Source: Nemertoderma westbladi (taxonomy: Eukaryota > Xenacoelomorpha > Nemertodermatida > Nemertodermatidae). From it: DNA of 28,102 nucleotides. The translations under genes were made by a program, and so were the position numbers. Below are positions 7,108-16,912 of this stretch, piece by piece. Location of the stretch: contig JAUCBJ010001643.1 in the NCBI GenBank assembly GCA_032718475.1, forward strand, positions 1-28,102. The letters are read 5' to 3'. Positions within the stretch are counted from its first letter, which is position 1, and each line of letters begins with the position of its first letter. A model generated the notes under the pieces. That model did not search any database. It saw only the letters and a list, made by a program, of their open reading frames with translations, and was not told the DNA's origin.

Positions 7108-9896
7108 ATGGCTTACTGTAAACTATCTACCACGCTCTGGAATGTGGAAGGCCTGAAATCAGTACTCAATCATTCGCACAATGACATAGTGTTCGACACA
7201 GATGTCCTTTTACTCAATGAAACCATGGCGACAGTCAGTCTAGATATTCCAGGGTTTTACTCATTCGAGTCACTGGCAACAAAAACTGAGGGGCGAGGCA
7301 GACCATTTGGTGGCATAACGATAGCAGTAAAACCACAGCTAAATCCTAAACTTATAGGGAAGAGTGAAAATTTTATATGCGTACAAACTGATCATGTTTT
7401 ATTATTTTGCTGCTACTTCCAACCTAAAACGGCTCTAGAGGACTTGATTGATGGCGTACTAACTGCATTAGATCAAATTCCCCAAAACTTTGGGGGTCAC
7501 ATTATATTTACGGGTGACTTCAATGCTCGTATCGATGTTAACAACAACCCCAAGGCTGATGCCTTGATCGAACTTATGGAAAACGTGGACATGTCTCTGC
7601 ATTCAGATCCGGCGGAGCCAACATACATTTGTCACAACAGCAGTAGTGCAATAGATTTGATATTCTCAAACGAATTACCAGAGCGCATCACCGGCGTTGC
7701 GAACGCAATGCGGAAACACAGCCCCATTAAGGCGATGTGGAATTGCAAAATTTTCAATCCAAAAACTACAACTCCAGATACAGAATTTCCGAGGAAGCGC
7801 GAAATAAATCTCGGACTACCTCAGAACGACGAGAGACTCGATCATACATACAATCTTCTAACCGAAAACCGAACAGATGAAGCATATTTACTCTTAGCTA
7901 ATGCGATAAAAGAGGCGGCACCGGCTCTTAGCAACACGAAACGCTTCTCTAAACGCTGGTTTGACTTGAACTGCTACCGCAAATGGCGCAAGGTTTTATC
8001 TATTCATAATGCCTCAAACGCAGATTCTTCGAAACGTGCACAGTTATGTGCTAAGAAACGCGAATACAAACAACTCCTCAGAGATAAACAGGAAGAATAT
8101 GCTCGTCGCACCGAGGAAAAACTGATAGCCGAGGCTGAAGATAACCCATACAAATGGTGCAAAAAGACCACTTCAAAAAGCAGCTGTCCAGTTCCATTAG
8201 AGACTTGGGAGGAACACTTCAGTAAAATTCTAAAAGGGGAGGACTCCTCGGAGGATGAAGGCAACTTGTCCGAGGAATAAACTACGACGAACGGAAGTTT
8301 ATTCACGGAAGAGGTAGTCGCTTCTGCTTTAAAAGACAAGAAATCAGGTAAATCAGGTGGCCCAAACAGGCTTCCTTACGAACTCCTTAAAGGCACTGTC
8401 CCTGTAACACTGATCCTTTGGACAGCGCTCTTCAATTTATGTTTGTCTACCGGAACGTTAGTAACATCCTGGAAAACCAGTCTCATGTTTGTGCTGTACA
8501 AGGGGAAAGGTTCTAGAGCTGTTCCTGACAATTATAGAGGAATTTCGTTACTACACAATGCGTACAAATGTTTAACATCAATCGTTGAAAAAAGACTACG
8601 TAAACTGGTATCGAGTAAGATTCCCGCAGAACAGTTAGGCTACATGCAGGGCAGGTCAACAGGGCAAGCGATCGCCCAGTTCATCAACAGAATTCACATC
8701 AATCTATCATCACCCTGGCAACCATTATACGCGGTATATGTAGACTTTCAAAAGGCGTTCGATTCTGTACCAAGGCCAAGATTACTCACAAAGTTGAAAA
8801 CACATTTTAATATAAAGGGAAAACTTCTAAAACTAATTGAGGCTATTCTATCAACAAATTATATTCAAATTTTCGATGGATTACGGGTATCCAAAATTAT
8901 CAAACAAACTCGTGGCGTTTTGCAAGGAGACACACTCAGTCCTCTACTCTTTATTTTGTTCATATTCGATATAGTTGACTACATAAAATGAGCAGCGAGG
9001 TTTATTGGTGAGATCATCGTTCTTCTTTTCGCCAATGATTTACTCTTCTATAGCGATTCACGTGAAGCAATTCATGCTGGTCTTGATTCGATCGCGATAT
9101 ATGGTCCTCAGAAAATGGAATTAAAGTGAACCTAAGTAAAACGGCGGTGATGAAATTCCGGCGTGGTGGCAGGATTGCAGCGGCGGATAAATTCACGTAT
9201 AACGGTGAACCTGTATCAATAGTCAATTCTTATAAATATCTTGGAGTCACTTTTCAACCAACAATGAGTTTCTCTAAACACATTGTAATCACCGTGTGTA
9301 AGGCACTTTCAGCTTCTCATTCAATTCGATCCCCTCATTTACTTTCAGTTTCAACAGCACTTAAATTATTCACAATCAAAATTCACCCAATTATTACTTA
9401 TTGTTTTCGGGAAACTTGGCCATTTCTAACAGCTGCAAATTTGCACCAATTGGACAAAATAAAATCGAGTTTTATCAAAAATGTAATACAGGTGCATAAA
9501 TCTACACAGAACCGACTAGTCTTAGCAATTTGTGGAGAGGAAAATCTTATAATCGAACTAGTTGAACGTCTCAATCTGCCGCATACAACTGAATTCAAAA
9601 AGTATAAAGAAGTAATTTCAGCTAAAACAAACGAAATCAACCCGGACTTTTGGACTAGTCCGGCATTTATTGATTTAAATTGGACTGGTCCAAACCGCCC
9701 AAATAGACATGTTACTACGCGTTACGCGATACACGGGTTCCACCACCTAGTATGTCAGAACCGGGACTTTCACATGGTGACCACCAATTCTTGCGTCTGT
9801 GTGCTGTGCAATGGACCAGCAACGCTGTACCATCTCGATTCATGTACCCATAACAGCTGGACATTGTGTCAATGGGCCACAAACTCTGAATTATAA
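7108..9896 (+). pseudogene. LINE ORF2: APE endonuclease and reverse transcriptase, broken
   Basis: APE endonuclease in the first 210 codons: LWNVEGL, LLNETMA (catalytic Glu), TGDFNARID, SAIDLIFSN and RKHSPI, where most APE enzymes have SDH. The RT follows: LYKGKG, NYRGISLL, QLGYMQGRST, VYVDFQKAFDS and LQGDTLSP. The expected YADD box reads FANDLLFYS, so one catalytic aspartate is lost. The C-terminus carries a C2HC-like knuckle (CVLCNGPATLYHLDSC). In-frame stops at 8278-8280 (TAA) and 8989-8991 (TGA) and a one-base shift near 9095-9110 split it into open pieces 7108-8277, 8281-8988 and about 9110-9896. The total coding length, about 930 codons, equals that of the intact relative at 25054-27846. 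Confidence 0.9.
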
Positions 9897-9967
9897 TTAT
9901 TAACATATTAGTGTATATATTTTACTTGCCTTTGGTGCCTCTCGCGGGCTTAATTATTATAATTATT

Positions 9968-9981
9968 ACAATTGTGTAATT
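9968..9981. repeat. 14-bp target-site duplication, right copy
   Basis: Exact copy of 6037-6050. The P-type transposase frame resumes at 9982 in the same phase in which it was interrupted. Confidence 0.95.
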
Positions 9982-11912
9982 ACTTCAACCACCATGATTC
10001 CAGAGTTATTAAACTACTGCAGTTCGTTCGTGGAAAACGCCGACAACTTATTAACCAGCTTATTGAAATTGAAATATACAACATGCTCAATCGGGACAGG
10101 TCAACCGAAGTATACTTCTGAACAAATTAGGTTTGCTCTTATTTTGCGTTACACTTCAGTCAATGTATACAAATTATTGGCAGAACACCTTCCCCTTCCG
10201 TCCCTTTCGTTATTAAGAAACATTGTCTCTGGCAATTTAGATACAATGGCAGCACTTACAAAGCTAAGAAGCGGGAACAAAGTATGTAACAACATCGTCC
10301 TGTTAATGGATGAGATGAAGCTTCAGCAACAAGAACAGTACAGTAATGGAGAGATATATGGTAAAGATGTCATCACAGATCAATTATTCTCGGGCATTAT
10401 TTGTTTCATGATAAGATCAATGAAGGAATCTTTATCCATTGTTATTTATGCAATTCCCGTGGTCAGTGTTACTGCAGATTTAGTTAAAACCGGTGTAATA
10501 ACTCGCTCGACAATGCTGTTTGAATATCTTTTCAATGTTATCGGGGTTATCGCTGATAACTCACCTGTAAATGTTTCAGCCTATAAGAAACTGTCTATTT
10601 CTTCATCAGCTATGCTACTTGTGATGCCACCCTTCATGTATGATAGTGTCCACATTGCGAAGAACATTAGAAACAATCTCGCTTTTATGCGTTACTTCAA
10701 TATTACAAAGCCGTTTACTTATACACTTAATGGTAATGTGTATGTTGTTACTACAGGTAAAGTGAAGTTCCAACTTCTTTACCAAATTGAAGAGAGAGAC
10801 AGTTCTAATGAGTCATATTTGAGAATGGCGCTGAGGCTAACATATTCAGCTACACACTTTGGCAACCAGAGTGTACCATTGGCACTGGCTATATTTGATC
10901 CAACAACCATTGCGACATGTGAGTTCTATTTCCTAGAAGAGGTCTGCAGTGCCAGTTTTCTACGATTGATTCATCATTGGTGGTTAGTGGTAAATGCTGG
11001 AGAACGTTTTCATCCAGACCCCATAGGCAATGCTATTGTTCTGAATGACGGGAAATATGAATTTTTGAATAGTTTATCTGACTGGCTTCATGGTGATTCG
11101 ACCTCGGATCGCTTGCTCACCATACAAACTCGGGATGCATTTGTAGTAACAAATCAAGCAATTGCAGAAATATCAAAGAAACTTCTAACATCTGGATACG
11201 ACTATGTCTTGACTAGGCGGCTACGGACAGACAAGTTGGAGAGAAGGTTTGGGTGCTATAGGCAGATGTGCGGGGGACGTTTCCTGGTTAGCGATAAAGA
11301 AGTAAAACAGTCAGAAAAAATTTTACAAATAAAGACCCTACTTAAAGAAGAAGTTGAACTCAGCTCTCTTCTGATACCATTTGAAAATGAGTCAACAGAA
11401 GGAACAATTTCTGAGATAGAAACATTGATATCGAACAACTCAGTGATTTGGATGATACTACAAAATAAATTTGCATATATGTAGCTGGCCATATAACATA
11501 CAAACTTCTGAAATTCTCCGATGCTAACTGTGCATTATGTACATCAGGTTTGACAACAAACTTAGTCTAAGATCATCATTATGTTGACTTACTTAATCGT
11601 GGTAAACTGACAATTCCTCCTTCCACTATGAATAACCTAGTACGTGAATGTTTCTAAGTACTGTGGATCGGGGAGAAGAATTTGGTGACAGCAAAGAACT
11701 ATCGTAAAGTAGCAATCAAAGTTTTGGATTTCTTTTGTAGTAATTTTGATATGACGTTTAGTTGTGGTGATCATGAAGAAACCAACAAACTAATTATTTT
11801 CAAGACAATCAGTAACATTTTTGCCAACAATAAAGCAAGAATCGAGAGTCAGTCCGTCCGGGAAGATAGCGTGAAGGTTTTCAAAATTTGCCAATGCAGC
11901 AAGGAAACATAA
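9982..11912 (+). pseudogene. P-element/THAP9-like transposase, catalytic and C-terminal part
   Basis: The open stretch 9982-11484 carries the P-superfamily pattern. Counting residues from the ATG at 9994: YTSEQIRFALILRYTS (40-55); LLMDEMKL (104-110) with the first acidic catalytic residue D106; VIADNSPVNVSAYKKL (185-200), probably the second, D188; FMYDSVHIAKNIRNNL (214-229); and YVLTRRLRTDKLERRFGCYR (404-423), the conserved block before the C-terminal region. A frameshift near 11475 moves to YVAGHITYKLLKF and CALC, the usual continuation. After a stop, DHHYVDLLNRGKLTIP and then a tail with FSCGDHEE at 11682-11912 complete the family's C-terminus. P-type transposases cut and paste DNA in the nucleus using GTP as cofactor. 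This one is dead through the LINE insertion and at least two further breaks. The ATG at 9994 is internal, not a start. Confidence 0.85.
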
Positions 11913-12716
11913 CTTGAAATTTCCAGATATTTAATACAATGCAATAATAACTGTTGAAATCTATTATATTATTCATATTATTTATTAATTATAACCCTGA
12001 ATGAAATAATATAAAACAATTAATGTTGAATACTAATATTACTTTTTATGTTCATCCCACATTTAACATTCAGTGATAAATAACATTCAAGGTGATAAGC
12101 CCCATCGAAAAAATAGTTGCATTGGATTCCCAGTCATAGAAAACCTACATGGATCGTGAATGGCCGCACTATCATGAGTATTGATTAAGAGTTTTGAAGG
12201 TTCCAAAATTTTCATGTTGAACCCACATTTACTACCCAGTGAAAATTATCATACTAGGTACATTCGAATCATCTAGAAATTACTTAGAATAGGCCTACTT
12301 AGACGTACATAGATTGTAAATCATGGCAAATAAATGAGTATTATAATATGTATCCGAAAAATGAAATTTTCATGTTGAACCAACATTCGGCACCCAGTGA
12401 AAAGTAGCATACCAGATAAACCATTCGTCAGGAAAATATTTCCATCACGTTCGCCATCCTTGAGAACCTTTATAGGTCGCAAATGATGGGTGAGTTTAAA
12501 GATTCTGGATTATTGAAACTTTCATGATGAACCAAATTTTGGGGTACCCATTCGTTTTCGTAAAATATTTCGAAAACTAAAAATTATCCATAAAATTTCA
12601 GATACAGTAATATACAACAACTTGATTGTCTTTATCCAAATATATAAACCACCACGACAACTTTGAAAAATCGACCCACTAATTATTTGGCCTTGCTGCC
12701 ATTTGGCAGACCGTAT
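11913..12716. other. non-coding 3' flank of the P-type element
   Basis: No reading frame seen. AT-rich sequence to about 12040, then the diverged tandem repeats described at 12045-12640. A P-type element should end here with a terminal inverted repeat; without its 5' end I could not identify one. Confidence 0.6.
12045..12640. repeat. four diverged ~152-166-bp tandem repeats
   Basis: The words TTCATGTTGAACC.ACATT followed by CCAGTGAAAA recur at about 12045 (as TTATGTTCATCCCACATT), 12211, 12369 and 12521, so spacing is 166, 158 and 152 bp. Inside the units further words align: a CATGAGTATT/AATGAGTATT block and an AACCTACATGGATCG/AACCTTTATAGGTCG block. Identity is low, so the array is old. It may be a subterminal repeat region of the P-type element or an unrelated satellite fragment. 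Confidence 0.65.
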
Positions 12717-14297
12717 TTAAGTAGGCCATGGGCTGAGTTTCTTCCCTTCCACAATTATCGTTCTCAGATCGTCTAGAACAACGGTATACAATCCTGCCAT
12801 GTTACCATCGTCAAGATACCATACGTTGAAATCGGATTTCAACGAGTGGATGGTGTCGTTGATCGTGTCTCCGAAGAGAGGGGGTCCCTCGGGGTCACCC
12901 TGTTTGGCTCCTTCATCAGAGTCTAAGATTTCATCACTGCGAACTAGAAAGCTTGAGTTACCATAGGCAGCCAATGTATAGTTATATATGCTGGGATACT
13001 TCCTCGCCACAGTCTCGAGGATGGCATCACGTCGAAGTGAATTGAAGGCATTGCTGAAATCTACCTTCAGCAACACCGTGTTGGGAGCGTTCGTTGAAGA
13101 TATCAAGGACCGGGTCGCGTGGGCTGCAGCCTCTGCCCCATTCTTTGTTCCTATTCCTAACTGGATGTGGCCGTAAGATTCGCTGAGCTGGTCTTTGACT
13201 GTGTGGCTGGCGTATTTGGCACTTAGTCTACGCCAGGTATTGCCTACGGCGATTGGCCGGATGCCACCGAAAATCTTCGTAAATGCTAGCAGATTGGCTC
13301 CGAAGTAAGTTGGTCCTATTTTATCTGGAACTTTCCCAGCGTGTGTTATGCCAATGAATTTCGCGACGGCACCCAGAAGACGATTTCCAGACACCCCAGA
13401 GGTGGGGTCGGTGAGATCTTTTAATATCTGAGGTCTCATACCGTCGAGTCCGCCAGCGCTGCCGCTGGGGAATGAGGCTATTAGTTTCCTGGCTTCCGAG
13501 GTAGCGCAAGGTGGTGGAACAGATTCTGTAGGAGGAGCCGGTTGAGCTCAGTCATCGGGTCGAGGTGGGTGTTTAAGTCGTAGTAACTCACTGGTTTGTG
13601 GGTTGTGCGGTGTCATTGAATCAGCCAAGGAGGCGAGGCGTATGGCTCCCTTCACATCCCCGTCTTAAATTTTTTCCGCCACAGAAGTTGCGAGATGGGC
13701 TAGTTCGTCCTTCGTATTTATTATATGGTTTGCGAATTAGGGTTTTTTGGGTCTGATGGAAATTCCTTGAGGTCTCGGAAGCTGTTGATACGCCGGTTGA
13801 TCTGCGAGGCTAATTCCCGGCGTGTGTTATGCCAATGAATTTCGCGACGGCACCCAGAAGACGATTTCCAGACACCCCAGAGGTGGGGTCGGTGAGATCT
13901 TTTAATATCTGAGGTCTCATACCGTCGAGTCCGCCGGCGCTGCCGCTGGGGAATGAGGCTATTAGTTTCCTGGCTTCCGAGGTAGCGAAAAGGTGGTGGA
14001 ACAGATTCTGTAGGAGGAGCCGGTTGAGCTCGGTCATCGGGTCGAGGTGGGTGTTTAAGTCGTAGTAACTCACTGGTTTGTGGGTTGTGCGGTGCCATTG
14101 AATCAGCCGAGGAGGCGAGGCGTATGGCTCCCTTCACATCCCCGTCTTAAATTTTTTCCGCCACAGAAGTTGCGAGATGGGCTAGTTCGTCCTTCTTATT
14201 TATTATATGGTTTGCGAATTAGGGTTTTTTGGGTCTGATGGAAATTCCTTGAGGTCTCGGAAGCTGTTGATACGCCGGTTGACCTGCGAGGCTAAAG
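12717..14297 (-). pseudogene. second LINE reverse transcriptase, truncated and frameshifted
   Basis: On the minus strand the longest open stretch (13439-12717, 240 codons) has RT motifs: FGGIRPIAVGNTWRRLSAK (57-75), LGIGTKNGAEAAAHATR (94-110), LLKVDFSNAFNSLRRD (123-138), KQGDPEGPPLF (179-189) and WYLDDGN (207-213), the YLDD active site. Upstream are KGAIRLASSADSMAPHN and ELLRLKHPPRP, which precede the RT in a widespread animal LINE family with the GIRPIAVG motif. Its clade I cannot name securely (possibly NeSL/Utopia-like). The frame ends soon after YLDD, and a one-base loss at about 13505 breaks the junction in the proximal copy of the duplication. An in-frame stop also lies before DGDVKGAIRL. 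It is unrelated in sequence to the other two LINE lineages here. Confidence 0.8.
13339..14296 (-). repeat. 481-bp tandem duplication inside the RT pseudogene
   Basis: Sequence 13339-13819 and 13820-14296 are nearly identical in direct order (both start GCGTGTGTTATGCC and end ACGCCGGTTGA.CTGCGAGGCTAA). Differences are few: a GCAA/GAAAA change near 13505/13987 that shifts the frame in the first copy, and scattered single substitutions. The duplication breaks the reading frame at the junction. Confidence 0.95.
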
Positions 14298-15000
14298 ATC
14301 CCTGGTGTCGACGGCCACCCCGTTTGGGAGCTTCTAGAAAGTAATGGCTGACAAGGAGTAACAATTAAAAAATTAAATTAAATTAAAAGTAAAAAAAAAT
14401 TAAATTTAAATTTAAAATTACATAAAATTAAAATTAAAATAAAATAAAATTTTATTGGTCGCAAAGGCCAAAATACGTTCATGTAAGAGACGAGGTTCCA
14501 CACGCGGATTCACAATAGGGTTGCGGGGCGCCGCGCACCGTAGATTTATAAAGCAAGAGTAAGGGTCCCTAAAAGTAAGGGTCGATATGGAGGGACATCA
14601 CTGTAAATCTTCCCAAGGGCAAAATTCTAGAATTTTTACCAGCTAGCTAAATAACTAGACAAAACTAAATATTTTCTATTTAGTGCGAGTATTGTTCGAC
14701 AACCAGTATTGTTCGCTGTAACCCTCGTAAACTACTTGATGTCACAAATTACCTACTAATATATATAATAATAGTATTTGTTTGTTAATGAGTAAAACTA
14801 ATATTAGTAGACTGGTGATAAAATAATGCGTGGCCGCATTTAGCTATTTCTAGCTAAAAAGTCTGTGGTACCAGTATAGGGGAAATAAATATTATTCTAG
14901 AAAATTAACTTGATATGAATCATTTGCCTCCATAGGCCTATCGCTATCCTATAAATACGTGTTTATTAACACAATACAAATACAACATCCAAATAAATAC

Positions 15001-15052
15001 TTAGCTACATTAATTAGCTACATTAATTAGCTACAATAATTAGCTACAATAA
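15001..15052. repeat. 13-bp microsatellite, four copies
   Basis: The unit TTAGCTACATTAA is present twice, then twice as TTAGCTACAATAA. Confidence 0.9.
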
Positions 15053-15760
15053 TTAATTGTTTTAATTAAGACTGCAATGTTATATTTTATATTAGCCAAT
15101 CAACTGGGCTTGACAACTGTTGCTGTATTATGGCTGACGTCAAATTTTAAAATCCCTCTAACTCAGGAAATATTATAATTTTTTAAGTAAAATTGCTCTC
15201 TGTGATTTTTTCACATGCTCTTTCACATGAACCATAAACCCTAATAAACCATAAACCAATAAATCATAAACCAACGAAAACGCGAAGAAATTTCCGTGTC
15301 GCCTACCCCATTGTTTTCCATTATCTAAACCTTGATATTTATATCATTATGTTCTAGAACATAGTCTACATTCATCCAACATAATATTTTTTATTTTAGA
15401 TAGGCCCCTACTATTTTTCAAGATAGGGCCTACTAGCTAATTAAAAATAATATAAAAATTAAATATTATAGTCGTATAAGTGACTCTAGAAGATTATTGC
15501 AATTTCAAATTACCAAAATTCATATCCGACAAAACCAAAAATGCTAGCAACCATAAAAAACACTAGCTATGGACCATATAATACAAGCTACGTTCTAAAA
15601 CAACTAATTTTAATATGAAATACAATTATTATTATATTTTATGAATAGTGCCGGTAGCTGTCATAAGAAATACTTCATTAATTAGCGATTAGCTATTAAT
15701 TTTTATATAGCACAATTATTGTAATCCAAGTAAAATTACAAGAAATAAAATAATAAATAA

Positions 15761-15957
15761 AGAAAGATATAAATAGATATAAAATACATTATTACTTTTA
15801 TTCGGTAAATAATAACACAGCTAAGAAAATATATATATAAAATAAAAAAAATAATAAAAAAAGAAATATATAAATAGATATAAAATACATTACTTTCATT
15901 CGGTAAATAACACAGCTAAGAAAATATATATATAAAATAAAAAAAATAATAAAAAAA
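15761..15957. repeat. ~100-bp AT-rich tandem duplication
   Basis: 15761-15861 and 15862-15957 match closely, sharing AGATATAAAATACATTA, TTCGGTAAATAA, CACAGCTAAGAAAATATAT and a terminal A/T run. The second copy lacks a few bases. Confidence 0.9.
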
Positions 15958-16197
15958 GCAAAATGCACAGGAATACGAAACTCATTGATTTGACTTTATT
16001 AAAATGGTCACAGTTTTCTTGCTACAGTTGGTGAAAGGATAATTATTGGTATAATTAGGATATTTTGGATAATTGGGATAATTAGGTGGCAGAATAATTA
16101 TTCTTAATCATGTTATAGTTAATTACAGAGCAATGAGACAAAAATCTATGTAATTGAAATTGATAGGGTTCTAAAATTATCGACAATATAGACTGAT

Positions 16198-16353
16198 TGA
16201 TAGGTATTCTAGAATACCATAACTCTCTGTTATCAGTGATAGGTATTCTAGAATACCATAACTCTCTGTTATCAGTGATAGGTATTCTAGAATACCATAA
16301 CTCTCTGTTAACAGTGATAGGTATTCTAGAATACCATAACCCTCTGTTAACAG
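16198..16353. repeat. 39-bp minisatellite, four copies, palindromic core
   Basis: Four consecutive 39-bp units start at 16198, 16237, 16276 and 16315. Each contains the perfect 16-bp palindrome GGTATTCTAGAATACC. The unit ends in CTGTTATCAG in the first two copies and CTGTTAACAG (also a palindrome) in the last two. Otherwise nearly invariant. Confidence 0.95.
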
Positions 16354-16912
16354 AGTACCATCTCTCTTAATACAACAACCATTTTTAGTAAGTCGGAACG
16401 ACCTCCCCTATTTTTTATAATTATTATATTTGAATTATTATTATATTATAAATTCCAATCATACGCTACGAAATTTGGTATGATGATAGTTCAACAACTT
16501 TTCTTACTGCTGACAGAAACGGGATTCTTATTACGTTAATTTTTTTAATTGAATTCTGAAACATAAACTCACCCCAACAGAATGAACCATACATTTGGGT
16601 AGCCCAGTTGTCCCCGAACTGTAGAGAATGTAGAGGGGGTGCGAGAATGGTTGCTGAGAGAATGTTATACAACTAGAAAGGCTTCCTATTGGTTGAATAG
16701 ACGGTGAGTCATCGCCCCCATTAAGAAACTCATCTAACCAAACACTGTAAAATCAAATAAACAATATTTTACTATCACATTTATATAAGGTATCATTGTA
16801 GAATACACGTTGATTGATGACCGGGAAATAGTTCTCGAAAAGGAAGAACATAACTTTTTTATTTAATTTATTGATTAACCCAAAAAGAAAACAAATTGAT
16901 AATAAATTCTAA
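16354..16912. other. non-coding spacer before the satellite
   Basis: AT-rich sequence without a convincing frame; a 68-codon minus-strand frame here has no recognisable feature. The satellite starts abruptly at 16913 with a partial unit. Confidence 0.6.

Larger units (their letters stand above)
6051..9967 (+). mobile_element. complete but decayed LINE inserted in the P-type transposase
   Basis: A 3,917-bp insertion between exact 14-bp duplications, with a short 5' leader (6051-6195), ORF1 (6196-6972), ORF2 (7108-9896) and a 71-bp 3' tail ending in TATAATTATT. The 14-bp duplication and absence of LTRs indicate target-primed insertion. Both ORFs are homologous to the LINE at the right edge of the window (ORF1 FHLVCNQ against FHLICNQ; ORF2 LWNVEGLK in both), so this is one lineage. 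It is an APE-type, two-ORF LINE with a C-terminal C2HC knuckle; I cannot settle the clade. Nonsense codons at 6556, 8278 and 8989, a frameshift near 9100 and loss of the RT YADD show that it is dead. Confidence 0.9.
14298..16197. other. AT-rich non-coding stretch with simple repeats
   Basis: No frame worth calling. 14364-14455 is a low-complexity AAATT run. 14457-14600 is a GC-richer island containing GGGGCGCCGCGC, of unknown origin. 15231-15275 has several CATAAACC words. A 13-bp microsatellite and a ~100-bp duplication are listed separately. TAGCTA-type words are frequent. Confidence 0.6.

Noticed and set aside
9994-11484. A complete 496-residue gene starting at ATG 9994
   Set aside because: The frame is open upstream to the target duplication and belongs to the interrupted P-type transposase; the ATG is internal.
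12988-13176. Plus-strand 62-codon frame, and similar antisense frames at 3537-3734, 6186-6524, 8004-8339, 9398-9640 and 11256-11492
   Set aside because: Each is opposite a better-supported coding remnant and has no family pattern.
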